Source: Calditrichota bacterium (lineage in GTDB: Bacteria > Calditrichota > Calditrichia > RBG-13-44-9). From it: a stretch of DNA of 45,988 nt. The translations under genes were made by a program, and so were the position numbers. Positions 8,849-19,150 of this stretch are shown here, piece by piece. The DNA lies in assembly GCA_016934605.1 (NCBI GenBank), contig JAFGSO010000075.1, positions 1 through 45,988 on the forward strand. The letters run 5' to 3'. How positions within the stretch are numbered: the stretch's first letter is position 1; each line of letters begins with the position of its first letter. Below the pieces are notes generated by a model. That model was given only the letters and a program-made list of their open reading frames with translations. It had not been told where the DNA came from and searched no databases.

Positions 8849-11800
8849 TTATTTCAGCAACATCATTCTTTTGACCGTGCGGTGCTGGTTGGCCTGTACG
8901 TGATAGAAGTACATGCCGCTGGCCAGCCTGGAGGCATTAAACTGAATCTTATGATAACCCGGATTCAGTTTTCCGTTAAAGATTTCAGTCACTTTCTGGC
9001 CAAGCACATTATATACGGTAATCTTCACATCAGCCAGCTCCGGAATGGACAGATTGATGGTCGTTGTCGGATTAAACGGATTGGGATAATTCTGACTGAC
9101 CTCAAACCTTTCCGGAATCTGAACAAGATCCGTTTCAATAGCCACAAGCGTATCGTTGGATACCACCTTTTCGAAGCTGTATGAAGAGACACCATTATTG
9201 GTAATCAGCTCGATCAGGGAATTATTCACCGGACTATAAACTGCTCCGCCGGTGGCATTTCCGTTAGTGTTGGTTGAATATGCCGGTGTACCGGCAGGAA
9301 GCACTTCCAGCTGAGTACAGAGGCTGTCTCCCGGTTCTCCGAGCAGTTCAACTACCTTCGTCCCCGGACCGGTATGCCATCCGTTAGTAACGGAAACGAA
9401 GCGTCTGGTAGTATCATCCGTGGTAGTCACCTCAAAATAATTTATAGCTGTTCCGGAAACCACCGCGGTGTCGAATACATGCACTTCGGTACCATCCCGC
9501 TTGATATACCGTGGGGCGGTAAACGGGCCATTGATGAAGAAGTAATCGCTGTCTCCAACCCGGCTGATGCCATAGCGGGCGGCATCGGCTGTTGCCAGCG
9601 GAATGGTATCCGTTGGTACGAAGCTGTTTCCATCGGTGGTACCGAATACGTATATCTTATCTCCACCGCTGCCCGTTGTGTAAACTTCCACATCCAGCCC
9701 GGTTCCGCTCACGGCAAGGATATCGCCATTCCGATCGGTTAGCGGAGCACTGTGAACCAGCTGCATGGTTGCATTTTCATCGGCCCAGCGGTACAGATTG
9801 AAATTGCCGCCGGGAGATGACAGGTTGGATGCAAAAATCTGACCGTCTTCCGTAGCGGCAATAGCACTAATTTTGATATATCCACCCGAGACCAGGGCAG
9901 AGAGATCCATATCCGTCACAAAATCACCCGTCTGAGCGTCAAACGCCTTCACGTAATCACCAACTCCCTGCGGATGAGCCACAAAATAAAGGTGGTTGGT
10001 TGCCAGACTGTACGCGATAGTACGCGGAGCGTTAGCCGAGGCACCCATCCAGGCGGCGGTATCGGCCATGAGCCTCCACTCCAGCGGCCACAGTTCATAA
10101 CTGGAACCGGTGAGATAGATTTCATACTCTCCGACATTGGAATAAATCCGCATGGTATCGGTTAGTGTATCGGGATATAATGGAGCGTACGTCACCGGGA
10201 CAATCAGTGTGGAATCCGGTTCGATCACCGTACCACTGTCCAGTGTGGCAGACGTACTGAAGTGAGGTGACTGGAAGGTTACACCGGTTACTACAAAATC
10301 GGCTGACCCGATATTCTGAATAGAGAGGTCAAACGACTCACTGCCATTCACCGGAACGACACCAAAATCGTAACTGGTTGTGGAAAAGAGCGGAATGGCA
10401 ACATTCACGGACATGGTATAAGCTCCGACTCCGTTGTTGGTACCCAGCACATACAGCGTATAAGTACCGTCTCCGTTATCCTTGAAATCCACATCACCGG
10501 CACCATTGCCGTTGGTATTGGTACCGAGAGTCGGAGTTTCGCCGATACTGACCGCTCCGGCTGCTCCGGCAGTGACATCCAGCACTCTGGCATTTTCCTT
10601 ATTGAACCACTGATAGGTAATTACATAGGGTGTTCCGCCGGCTTCAAAATAGCGGATGGCACTGCTGCCGGTGCCAACCAGATCACCACTGATGCTTCCC
10701 AGCGTATCACCGGTACTGGTTACTTCATAGGGATTAATACCGTTGCCGTTCACATAAAAGTCAACAGCACCGAAATCTTTGGGGCCAACTGACGGCATGG
10801 AGCCGAAGCTGGCAATATTGGTCACGGTAATTTCAGCAGGAGTAGCGTTGAATGTTCCGCCACTCATGGTCCATTTCAGAACAATATTGCTGTTAGCAGC
10901 TGCAGCGTACACCTCCGCCGTTCCGGCCGAATAATCTCCCACTACGGTCAGTTTATCTCCCAGACGATAGGCATTGGGATTGTTGAAAACAATCACCTCT
11001 TCCCGAACGGCCGTTTCACTATCCCACTTATATACCTTGAAGTCACCGGTGATAAACGGCGGCGCAATCAGGTTGCATCCGAAGATGATGCCATCATCGG
11101 AAACTTCCACGTCTTCCACCCGGGTGCCGCTCTGGTTCAGCACACCAACCGAATCTCCGGTGGCAGCATCCAGAATCACCACGCCGGAAGTACCATGATT
11201 TGCCACATAGATGCGCTCATTGCGGCCGACCATTCCATAGGCCAGTGCACGGCGGGAATCCCCGGTGTCAAACCAGCCGGGCAAATTTCCCTGAGCGGCG
11301 GACAGTTCCCACACCGTGTCAAATGCTGGCGGAGGCACCGTTACATCAATGACATCCAGTGAATCACGGGGCGCCAGTTTATAGTCATCGAAGGAAAAAT
11401 ATCCGCATCCGGTGACATCATAGGCATTCCCACTGTCCGGCACAAAAGCATACATCAGATCGTCAATTCGTATAGCCCCGGTACCGTCATCAATCTCCCA
11501 TTCGCCGTAACCAAGATCAGGATTGGTGCAGATGGCGTTAGACACTGACACCAGAACGCCTTCATATTTTTCCTGCGGATACTCACCGGTCGTGATAGCC
11601 TCGGCGGCCGGCAAGATATTCCCACTGGAATTAATATTCAGGGAGACAATATTTTTCAATTCGGTGAGATCATAATATTCATCCACTTCGGCAATAATAG
11701 TGATATCATCACCCCGCTGGACAGTGGGTACACTTCCGGTATAAACATAGACACCGTTCCATCCACCGGGAGCATCCTGTAAAAAGAATCCCTGAGAACC

Positions 11801-13840
11801 CACACCGGTAACAAGACCGGAAGTCCTCACCGTGTCCCCTTCCAGCGGAGACGGACCGGCAAGACTATCGGAAGTTAGCTGAATCTCAGCAATGGTAACG
11901 GTGGGAATCACCACACCCGGTACTTCCACATTCCAGGCAGCAATACCATTATTGGTGATCAGCTGGAACAGGGTGATAGTATTATCCGGATTGCTTTTAA
12001 TCGCAATTTCAGCTGCGGCATTGGCATTGGTATTATACACATTCGATAGTTGAGCCCGTGAATAAAAATCCGGATTCACCTCGTCTCCGGTGATGTCCCA
12101 CATCTGGACCTGTTTTCCCAGAGAAGTACTGTTGTTACCGGCAATGGCAACAAATTTACTGCCGGCACCGGTCTCAACATAACGGACATTGTACCAGGAT
12201 CCCGAAACAATACCGGTATTAATCTGGGCAATATTGTTTCCGCTGGCATCGATGTGAGTAACAGGTGTACCGGAGCCATTCACCCATAATTCCGCTGCCA
12301 AACCGCTGCCGATGGGCGAAATGCCACCACGGGCAAGTCCGGCTGCGGAAAGAGGAATGGGGGTGTCTTCGGTGAAATTAATGCCATCCGTTGTGGTATA
12401 GCGATAAATACTGGAATTGCCGGATCCGCTGGCATAAAGCACCGTATTTACTCCCGTTCCCGATACATTAATCACATCTCCGGCCCGACCCGGTACAGTG
12501 TCGAGCACAGCAACCGTGGGAACAGCAGTTTCATTTTCCCAGCGATAGATCTTGAAAACACCATTGGCCAGAGCCAGGTTACACAGGTAAATAACCCCAT
12601 CGTCATCTGCTTTAACAATATTGATGGGATAAGTTCCGCCACTCACGCCGGTCATATCCAGCTGACCCAGAGAATCACCGTTCGCGGGATCCAGGATATA
12701 GACGTTGGGTGCTCCGGTCCGGCTGGCCACCAGCACATGATCTGTTGCCAGATTGTAGGCCAGTCCTCTCATATTATTGTCATTGGCTATGAAGGAGAGA
12801 GACCCCACACTTTTTTCCCACAGTCTGTTGAAAAATGACGGTTCAACTGTCCAGCGGGCAATTCCGTTATTGGTTACCAGCTGATAGACCGTGAGTGTTC
12901 CATCAGTATTTTCCAGCAGCTGAACATCAGCTGTAGCATTGGTATTGGCGTTATAGACATTGGTCAGCTCCACTGTGGCATACCAGGTGGGATTGACTTC
13001 GTCATCGGTCACATCCCAGATCTGAACCTGGCGACCCAGACTGGTGCTGTTATTTCCAACTACGGCTACAAACTTTTTGCCGGCAGAAGTCTCAATATAA
13101 TCCACATTGAACCAGGAACCGGACACCACACCGGTATTAATCTGCGCAACATTCGTCCCCGCCGCGTCCACATGCGTTACGGGTGTGCCGGACCCATTGA
13201 CCCATACCCCGGACGATAATCCGGTGCTAATCGGGGAGATACCGCCACGGGCCAGACCGGCAGCAGAGAGCGGAATAGGGGTGTCCTCAGTAAAATTAAT
13301 ACCATCTGTTGTGGTATAGCGATAGATACTCGAATTTTGTGATCCGCTGGCATAAAGCACCGTATTTACTCCCGTTCCAGAAACATTCATGACATCACCT
13401 GCACGGGCAGTTACTGAATCTTCCACTGCAACTGTGGGCGTTGCCGTTTCATTCTCCCAGCGATAAATTTTCAATACATAGGAACCAATGGCTGGCACTG
13501 CCAAGTTACAGACATAGATCACTCCATCGTCATCTGTACGGACGATATTAATGGGATATGTTCCACCACCCACACCCGTCATATCCAGTTGGCCCAGAGA
13601 ATCACCGTTTGCAGCGTCCAGGATATAGACATTGGGAGCGCCGGTCCGGGTCGCTACCAGCAGGTGATCCGAGACGGGATTATAGGCCATGGCACGGGTG
13701 TTGTTATCTGCCACAAACCAGGTAAAGGAACTGTCGCTCTTTTCCCATTCCTTTGTTACGTAAGACTGCGGTAAAGCAATTGTGCTCATCATGCCAATCA
13801 GCACGATGATCAGGGTAACGTAAAAAAATTTTTGCTGCAT
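8849..13840 (-). CDS. Giant secreted protein: four propeller-like modules, OB-type and DUF1573-like domains, T9SS sorting domain
   Basis: 1663 aa. I start it at the ATG at 13840, which has a perfect AGGAGG 6 nt upstream and opens a signal peptide (MQQKFFYVTLIIVLIGMMST); the longer frame would need an upstream TTG. Four modules of about 300 aa each open with a WE or W string, a RxxAYN-type segment and ILDxxxGDSxG (VKAFDAQTGD in the fourth). They lie at roughly 28-334, 336-637, 840-1150 and 1254-1560. The first two are near copies. Between modules 2 and 3 is an OB-fold-like domain (DGTGAIRIDD). Between 3 and 4 is a DUF1573/ASPM-type beta-sandwich (YDFGVVPVNGSESFDLSIQN). The last 87 residues are a type A sorting domain (SQNYPNPFNPTTTINL to KRMMLLK). 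No catalytic motif is seen. It is probably a surface glycan-binding or scaffold protein of the receptor operon. Confidence 0.8.
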   Translation of the reverse strand: MQQKFFYVTLIIVLIGMMSTIALPQSYVTKEWEKSDSSFTWFVADNNTRAMAYNPVSDHLLVATRTGAPNVYILDAANGDSLGQLDMTGVGGGTYPINIVRTDDDGVIYVCNLAVPAIGSYVLKIYRWENETATPTVAVEDSVTARAGDVMNVSGTGVNTVLYASGSQNSSIYRYTTTDGINFTEDTPIPLSAAGLARGGISPISTGLSSGVWVNGSGTPVTHVDAAGTNVAQINTGVVSGSWFNVDYIETSAGKKFVAVVGNNSTSLGRQVQIWDVTDDEVNPTWYATVELTNVYNANTNATADVQLLENTDGTLTVYQLVTNNGIARWTVEPSFFNRLWEKSVGSLSFIANDNNMRGLAYNLATDHVLVASRTGAPNVYILDPANGDSLGQLDMTGVSGGTYPINIVKADDDGVIYLCNLALANGVFKIYRWENETAVPTVAVLDTVPGRAGDVINVSGTGVNTVLYASGSGNSSIYRYTTTDGINFTEDTPIPLSAAGLARGGISPIGSGLAAELWVNGSGTPVTHIDASGNNIAQINTGIVSGSWYNVRYVETGAGSKFVAIAGNNSTSLGKQVQMWDITGDEVNPDFYSRAQLSNVYNTNANAAAEIAIKSNPDNTITLFQLITNNGIAAWNVEVPGVVIPTVTIAEIQLTSDSLAGPSPLEGDTVRTSGLVTGVGSQGFFLQDAPGGWNGVYVYTGSVPTVQRGDDITIIAEVDEYYDLTELKNIVSLNINSSGNILPAAEAITTGEYPQEKYEGVLVSVSNAICTNPDLGYGEWEIDDGTGAIRIDDLMYAFVPDSGNAYDVTGCGYFSFDDYKLAPRDSLDVIDVTVPPPAFDTVWELSAAQGNLPGWFDTGDSRRALAYGMVGRNERIYVANHGTSGVVILDAATGDSVGVLNQSGTRVEDVEVSDDGIIFGCNLIAPPFITGDFKVYKWDSETAVREEVIVFNNPNAYRLGDKLTVVGDYSAGTAEVYAAAANSNIVLKWTMSGGTFNATPAEITVTNIASFGSMPSVGPKDFGAVDFYVNGNGINPYEVTSTGDTLGSISGDLVGTGSSAIRYFEAGGTPYVITYQWFNKENARVLDVTAGAAGAVSIGETPTLGTNTNGNGAGDVDFKDNGDGTYTLYVLGTNNGVGAYTMSVNVAIPLFSTTSYDFGVVPVNGSESFDLSIQNIGSADFVVTGVTFQSPHFSTSATLDSGTVIEPDSTLIVPVTYAPLYPDTLTDTMRIYSNVGEYEIYLTGSSYELWPLEWRLMADTAAWMGASANAPRTIAYSLATNHLYFVAHPQGVGDYVKAFDAQTGDFVTDMDLSALVSGGYIKISAIAATEDGQIFASNLSSPGGNFNLYRWADENATMQLVHSAPLTDRNGDILAVSGTGLDVEVYTTGSGGDKIYVFGTTDGNSFVPTDTIPLATADAARYGISRVGDSDYFFINGPFTAPRYIKRDGTEVHVFDTAVVSGTAINYFEVTTTDDTTRRFVSVTNGWHTGPGTKVVELLGEPGDSLCTQLEVLPAGTPAYSTNTNGNATGGAVYSPVNNSLIELITNNGVSSYSFEKVVSNDTLVAIETDLVQIPERFEVSQNYPNPFNPTTTINLSIPELADVKITVYNVLGQKVTEIFNGKLNPGYHKIQFNASRLASGMYFYHVQANQHRTVKRMMLLK

Positions 13841-13846
13841 AATGTA

Positions 13847-13852
13847 CCTCCT
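13847..13852 (-). promoter_or_regulatory. Shine-Dalgarno sequence fixing the start of the 1663-aa protein
   Basis: On the minus strand AGGAGG stands six bases before the ATG at 13840. It favours this start over the TTG 54 nt further upstream. Confidence 0.85.
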
Positions 13853-13921
13853 GCTTTTTGGATGAATTTTATATGCCTGAATGATGCCGGACAATTAAAT
13901 GAGAATATTATCAGATAAGTA

Positions 13922-15190
13922 TTAAACCTCCTCTGTTAGCTTTATTGTTTTTCGGGAGTGATTGAAATTTCGTTTTAAGGGGGGTTCAAATATCAAGCGT
14001 AATGCCATGTTCACAGCCCCGGTAATACAGGCAGAATTTCCCAGTTCCCCAATAACAATTGAGGTTTTCTGAAATGGAATATTCAGCATCTGCTGCTTGA
14101 CAAGTTGTCTTACTTTCTGTAGCAGATAGTCTGAGTTCTCTACAACATTGCCACTCAGGATCACCAGATTTGGATTCATGGTTTTCAGCAGATTGGTACA
14201 TATCACAGCAATCAGAAATGCATATTCGTCAAGAACTTCCTGAACAGCCGGATTTCCACGATCGCCTTCCTTTAACATCGATTTCAGATTGCCATTTTGC
14301 ATTTTTTTATCTGTATTACCGGAATTCCACTGCAGTTTCATCTTGAGGGTTTCGTAAAGATGCTCCTCGCGAAGAATCTCTCCGAAATAATGCTGATTGG
14401 CATACAGGTTTTTCAGGTATTCTCTATTGGCAAGACAATGTCCCAGTTCCAGGTAACCGATTTCTCCGGCACTCCCGCTATTACCACGGATCAGATGATT
14501 ATCTACAATGATTCCAGCACCGATTCCGGCACCGATCCAGATACAAATGAGGTTGGATTCATTACGCCCCGCTCCTGCCAGGTGTTCTCCCGTGGCCATC
14601 GCATTTACATCATTTTCCAGGATGGTTGTTATCCCGAAACGTTCAGTGAATCGGTCACTTATGGGTATATTTCCCCATCCAGTCAGCGTATCTGCAAAAT
14701 GGAGATAACCTTTTTGGTAATTCACTATTCCCGGAATTCCAATCCCGATTCCGGTGAGCCGGGAAACGTCGATATTCAGTTTAGTCAGTAAGCTGTCAAT
14801 CTCCCGGACAACCCGATCGAACCAGGTATCAAAAGAAATACCGGCATTATAATCAAAAATATGTTCCCCCAGAATGTGAGATTCAATATTCGCCAGAGCA
14901 AAATGAGTCATTTTTCGCTTAATATCAATTCCGATTACATAACTGCTTTCCGGATTCAGCCTTATCAGGGTGGGACGTTTCCCCCCTCTTTCAGTTGATT
15001 CCCCTTTTCCTATTTCCATCACATAACCGGCTTCCACCAATCTGTTCACAATATCGGATATGGCCACCTTGGAAATGGTTGTCTGATTTGCGAGTTCGAT
15101 CCGGGAAATCTGCTCATGTTCACGGATAAGATTCAGGATTCTAAATTCGTTTAGTTCTTTAATCAGTTTCGAATTCGCTTTTCTGTCCAT
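13922..15190 (-). CDS. ROK-family transcriptional regulator (NagC/XylR type)
   Basis: 422 aa. Residues about 8-75 form a MarR-like winged helix-turn-helix (ILNLIREHEQISRIELANQ through ISDIVNRLVEAGYV). The rest is a ROK sugar-kinase fold with GIGIGIPG, LENDVNAMATGE and IGAGIGAGIIV. ROK regulators bind sugars or sugar phosphates and usually repress uptake and catabolic operons. The ROK zinc motif (GHxxxx...CxCGxxGCxE) is absent: the corresponding region reads GEIGYLELGHCLANREYLK, with Tyr for the first His and no cysteine cluster. It may therefore have lost kinase activity and the usual metal-supported ligand site. It sits inside the receptor operon between a GHL10 hydrolase and the giant propeller protein, and is the best candidate to bind the 21-bp operators at 26682, 30256 and 42640. 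Confidence 0.88.
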   Translation of the reverse strand: MDRKANSKLIKELNEFRILNLIREHEQISRIELANQTTISKVAISDIVNRLVEAGYVMEIGKGESTERGGKRPTLIRLNPESSYVIGIDIKRKMTHFALANIESHILGEHIFDYNAGISFDTWFDRVVREIDSLLTKLNIDVSRLTGIGIGIPGIVNYQKGYLHFADTLTGWGNIPISDRFTERFGITTILENDVNAMATGEHLAGAGRNESNLICIWIGAGIGAGIIVDNHLIRGNSGSAGEIGYLELGHCLANREYLKNLYANQHYFGEILREEHLYETLKMKLQWNSGNTDKKMQNGNLKSMLKEGDRGNPAVQEVLDEYAFLIAVICTNLLKTMNPNLVILSGNVVENSDYLLQKVRQLVKQQMLNIPFQKTSIVIGELGNSACITGAVNMALRLIFEPPLKRNFNHSRKTIKLTEEV

Positions 15191-15227
15191 CTTTTTCCCT
15201 GCATATAACGATTAGTGAGCTTAAATT

Positions 15228-17081
15228 TTACTTCAGAATCATCATTTTTCTGGCAATGCTTTCCTGGTCACTTTTTAATACATAGTGGTAAATACCGCTG
15301 GTTAAATTGGTTGAGTTAACTGTGACGCTGTGTTCACCTGCCGAAATTTTTCCCTGAAAAACGTTCCTGACCAATCGCCCCAGGATATCATAAATCAGAA
15401 TACAAACCTCGTTTGAATGAGGAATCCGAAACCGAATGGTAGTGGATGAATTAAACGGATTGGGATAATTCTGAAGAAGCTGCCATCCTTCAACCGGATT
15501 TGTAATGGCGGATTTTTCCGGAATTCCGGTTATCATGGAAGCTCTGTTTGAATTTAAGAGCATTACCGCATCGGTGAACAGAATTTTGCTGCCGGTATTT
15601 TCATTATCCAGCCGTAAAAAGGTAGCCGAATCACCCTGTTCAAGATAATAATCCCCTATTTTGTGCCAGCGGGCATTGCCCTCCAGGCTCTGATCAACAT
15701 ATACCGTGTCAATCCCTGCGGAATGAAGCACTTGATAAGCGGCCTGTTGAGTGGCATTAAACTGGTAAATTAGATATGCATACAGCTCATACCAGCCAGA
15801 TCGTGGTATATCTGCTGAATATTCAATCCATTCGCCACCTCCGCCCAGGCTATAGAGACAACCATTCTCAAAACCGGGTAGAGTGGAATAAACCGTCCAT
15901 CCGGATGATCTTTGAATTCCCGGATCATCCTCATTTACGATGATCGCCGGCTGGCGCCAGTCTACAAGGCGATTCGGTATAGAAACCGGTGTTAGATAGA
16001 CACTGTCCCGTAATTCCGGCAGGTCGTCTGCCACGGTGTTATAATACCAGATTACATGGCCGGGAAGTCCGCGGTTCCGGATGGTCTCAATCATACCGAT
16101 AATTTCACCGGTCGGTACCAGATAAGAATTTGTTATGGAGGTGAGACCCGGATAGAAGCGGCTGGGATCGTTTACATAATTTAATTGCAGGTCAAGTTCG
16201 TAGGTAAAGGAGGCATTGCTTGAACGGTAGACCTGAGGCGTCACAAAGTCCAGATGACCTTCGTTTATCCAGGGTCTCCAGTCCTGACAGAAATTGTCAT
16301 AGCCATAGGGATAAACAATGGGTGCATTACTGATTTCCAGATCGGGACGGACCGCCTTGAGGCTATCATAAGCCCGGGCCATGAATTCGGTCAATTTCTC
16401 AGCTCGCCAGCGTCTCCATTCGGGATCGGAAATGTTCTGAGGTGGTGGATTCCCATTGTGATCGTTTTTATACAGTTGAATCGTCACGGAATCATATCCA
16501 CAGTCCAGCTCAGGATAACGAACCCGATCGAATTCAATACCATCCACATCATATCGTGTCACCACTTCCTGACAGAGGTCGATAAGGAACTGCTGAGCAT
16601 CGGGATTGGTATGGGCCAACCATTTGTATTCGTAGGCACCATTGAAAAGCACCGATCCGCTCCTGCTTCGGGAAAACCAGTCCGGATGCACCTGATACAG
16701 ATGATCCGAACTGCCCTGACATGCCACGAATCCATATTCAAACCAGGCCTCCACATGCAATCCCACACGATGTCCCTCAGCGATCATGTCTTCAAGCACA
16801 TCCCGGCCTTGAGGCAGGGCCGGATCTGTCCACAGACCGGTTTCATTATAAAAAACCTGACTTTTAAAATAAGGATAACTGAACCTCCAGACATCCACAT
16901 ACACGGTATTCAGATTATGTGCAGCCACATCTTCCATCCAGGCAGCTATCTGTTCTTTCGAGGGTATATTGGATCCCGCCCAGGCAATCCAGACACCGCG
17001 GAGTTCCGGATCCTGAGACCGTAGGTTTGCCTGAGAAAGCAACATCAATGAAAAAGAGAAAATGAAGAATTTCTGTAACAT
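15228..17081 (-). CDS. Secreted family 10-like glycoside hydrolase (GHL10/DUF187) with golvesin-like module and T9SS sorting domain
   Basis: 617 aa from the ATG at 17081; the frame can be extended only to a TTG at 17099. A signal peptide is followed by a GHL10 (PF02638-type) TIM barrel at about 25-380: ELRGVWIAWAG, VDVWRFSYPYFKS, VGLHVEAWFEYGF and DVDGIEFDRVRYPELDCGYD. The acidic residues of the last string match the family's active-site region. Residues about 385-525 are a golvesin-like beta-sandwich (AIIVNEDDPGIQRSSGWTV), also present in two other exported proteins here. The C-terminal 85 residues are a sorting domain (LLQNYPNPFNSSTTIRF to ARKMMILK). Family members hydrolyse peptidoglycan-type or amino-sugar polymers and other glycans; the substrate here is unknown. 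Seventh gene of the receptor operon. Confidence 0.82.
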   Translation of the reverse strand: MLQKFFIFSFSLMLLSQANLRSQDPELRGVWIAWAGSNIPSKEQIAAWMEDVAAHNLNTVYVDVWRFSYPYFKSQVFYNETGLWTDPALPQGRDVLEDMIAEGHRVGLHVEAWFEYGFVACQGSSDHLYQVHPDWFSRSRSGSVLFNGAYEYKWLAHTNPDAQQFLIDLCQEVVTRYDVDGIEFDRVRYPELDCGYDSVTIQLYKNDHNGNPPPQNISDPEWRRWRAEKLTEFMARAYDSLKAVRPDLEISNAPIVYPYGYDNFCQDWRPWINEGHLDFVTPQVYRSSNASFTYELDLQLNYVNDPSRFYPGLTSITNSYLVPTGEIIGMIETIRNRGLPGHVIWYYNTVADDLPELRDSVYLTPVSIPNRLVDWRQPAIIVNEDDPGIQRSSGWTVYSTLPGFENGCLYSLGGGGEWIEYSADIPRSGWYELYAYLIYQFNATQQAAYQVLHSAGIDTVYVDQSLEGNARWHKIGDYYLEQGDSATFLRLDNENTGSKILFTDAVMLLNSNRASMITGIPEKSAITNPVEGWQLLQNYPNPFNSSTTIRFRIPHSNEVCILIYDILGRLVRNVFQGKISAGEHSVTVNSTNLTSGIYHYVLKSDQESIARKMMILK

Positions 17082-17153
17082 CAATATCAATCCCCTCAAA
17101 AGACTGAAACCGTCCCGAATGAATCAGGACGGTTCATTCATATCTCAGTAAAC

Positions 17154-19124
17154 TTACTTCATGAGAATCATCTTGCGGGTACCAACGATTTCCCTGTCTG
17201 CCAGCATCCGGTAAAAATAAACTCCGGAGCTTAATACTGCAGGTTTCCATGTTACGGAGTAGCTGCCTGATTGTAACCGCTTATCCAGAATTTTTTCAAC
17301 AAGGCGCCCGGTGATATCATAAACTTCAATAGCCACTTCTGCAGTTCCGGCCACACTGAATTTTATTTCCGTCTGTGGATTGAAGGGATTGGGATAGTTC
17401 TGAAGTAGCTCAAATTCCCGGACTATTTCTATTGGTTCGTGCTCAATCGATGTCACCTGGCCACGGATTTTGACATAGGTAGTATCGGTGGGAAAATATC
17501 CGCTTCCCAATTCAGCAGTATAATAATACTGTGTAAATGTTGCACCATTTCCAATGGGATTTCCCTCAGGAAATGAACACAGCACATTTCCGGAAACACT
17601 ATTCTCCGCTACATACATCATGATGCTGATATCATCGAAGCCGGTTCCGATTCCGGCCGCATTCCGGACAGCAGCCATCTCCACAATCTTTCGCGACCCT
17701 TCATCGCCATAAGCCAGAGCTCCCTGGGAAGCCAGATTGCCGTCAAAGAAAGTCTCGTCCCAGCTGGATCCATTCCACTTGAAGATGGATCCCAGCAGAT
17801 AATCTGCCTGATTATAAGGTTCAACCATGATAACGACATCGGCATTGAAGGAAAGCTGTGTTACACCACCGTAATCGAGGGGAGGTGTGGCAGTACCATT
17901 ACCACCTGCAGGATCCAGGTCGAAAGCTACAAACATATATTTGGTAAGCGTCGGATCGATCAGGGTTTGTCCCCTTACACCCACAAAGACCTTTCCTTCC
18001 GACCAGGTAAGATACATGTCTCTCTCGTTACTGGCCCCCACATGGTCCGTTGGGAAAAAGTCATTAATTCCATCCATGGAAATTTCCAGAGTATCCCGGC
18101 GCGGTGTGGATGCTTTCAGAAGAGTGTCCAGTGTACTGGAGGCAATACTGTTATATCCGAATAACGAAAGGATGGCATGCCTTCTGGAATCGTATGCCAG
18201 AACAGAGGTGGCGTTGATATTGGTGTTATTGACAGAACCGTTATAAATGAGCGGGAGGGAATCGCTGCTCATCCCATAATAATCGAAAGTAACTGTACCA
18301 ATCTGGTCTTCATAGTATTTGGCCGATTTAATACTGATGGCATATCCGTTAGTGACGGTAAGCAGTTTATATTCACCCAGGATCATATGCAGAATGGATG
18401 CCGATCCGCCTGCTGAAAAAATTGAATCGGGAACTGTCGCAATTTGGTCACCGGTATTACTTATCAATCGGGGTGGTGGATAACCGCTGTCCGCACCATT
18501 GATCCAGATATTACCACCCGGAGCTACCGGCGAAATCCCATGCCTGGCATTCCCCGGTTGCGGCAAGGTGATATAGGAATCGAATACCAGCGTTGATCCT
18601 CCCTCATCTCTAAGGACAACCATTTGATCATTTGTCTGACCGGAGGAATAAATATATTTCTGAGAACCAGAGGCAACAGCCGCCAGGGCATCCCCATACC
18701 GTCCATCCGCCAGGGCATCATCAAAAACCAGCTCGGGAGATGCGGTCTCATTCGCGTAACGATAAACTTTAAATGTAGAACCTGGTGTAAACTGAGGAGC
18801 TGAGAGGTTGCAGACGTATATAGTACCGTCATCAGCTATAGCCACCAGATTGATCGGATAAGTTCCTCCGCTGAGAATACCGGTATCCATTTTTCCCAGG
18901 GAGTCACCCGTGGCAGCGTCCAGTATGATAACATCATTTCCATACTTTCTGGTAGCAATCAGCACATGATCCGTGACCTTGTTATAAGCCAGTCCGCGCG
19001 TAACATCGTTTCCCGGATCCATGTAGCGGGATTCGGCCCATCTCACCGGATACTGATTTTGCTGGGCAGGAAGCAAACCGATGCCCAGGCAAAAAACAAT
19101 AAGAACAGTTACAAAGTATTTCAT
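17154..19124 (-). CDS. Secreted propeller-like protein with ligand-binding-type beta-sandwich and T9SS sorting domain
   Basis: 656 aa with a signal peptide (MKYFVTVLIVFCLGIGLLPAQ) and a perfect AGGAGG (19132-19137) before the ATG. The first 330 residues are one copy of the propeller-like module found four times in the 1663-aa protein: VTRGLAYN, VIILDAATGDSLGKMD, GGTYPINLVAIADDGTIYVCN. Residues about 340-555 look like a glucodextranase-C/DOMON-type sandwich (EISMDGINDFF, YLTWSEGKVFVGV, FVAFDLDPAGGNGTATPP). That family is carbohydrate- or surface-binding; my assignment is by general resemblance. A type A sorting domain ends the protein (LQNYPNPFNPQTEIKF to TRKMILMK). It probably works at the cell surface with the giant protein. 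Confidence 0.75.
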   Translation of the reverse strand: MKYFVTVLIVFCLGIGLLPAQQNQYPVRWAESRYMDPGNDVTRGLAYNKVTDHVLIATRKYGNDVIILDAATGDSLGKMDTGILSGGTYPINLVAIADDGTIYVCNLSAPQFTPGSTFKVYRYANETASPELVFDDALADGRYGDALAAVASGSQKYIYSSGQTNDQMVVLRDEGGSTLVFDSYITLPQPGNARHGISPVAPGGNIWINGADSGYPPPRLISNTGDQIATVPDSIFSAGGSASILHMILGEYKLLTVTNGYAISIKSAKYYEDQIGTVTFDYYGMSSDSLPLIYNGSVNNTNINATSVLAYDSRRHAILSLFGYNSIASSTLDTLLKASTPRRDTLEISMDGINDFFPTDHVGASNERDMYLTWSEGKVFVGVRGQTLIDPTLTKYMFVAFDLDPAGGNGTATPPLDYGGVTQLSFNADVVIMVEPYNQADYLLGSIFKWNGSSWDETFFDGNLASQGALAYGDEGSRKIVEMAAVRNAAGIGTGFDDISIMMYVAENSVSGNVLCSFPEGNPIGNGATFTQYYYTAELGSGYFPTDTTYVKIRGQVTSIEHEPIEIVREFELLQNYPNPFNPQTEIKFSVAGTAEVAIEVYDITGRLVEKILDKRLQSGSYSVTWKPAVLSSGVYFYRMLADREIVGTRKMILMK

Positions 19125-19150
19125 GGAAATACCTCCTCCAGATTTATGTA

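Noticed and set aside
13841..13894. Longer start (TTG at 13894) for the 1663-aa protein
   Set aside because: It would put 18 residues before a perfect signal peptide and ignore the AGGAGG at the ATG of 13840.
15208..15230. TTAGTGAG before the ROK gene as a fourth operator
   Set aside because: Only one half-site fits the consensus; the second arm is missing.
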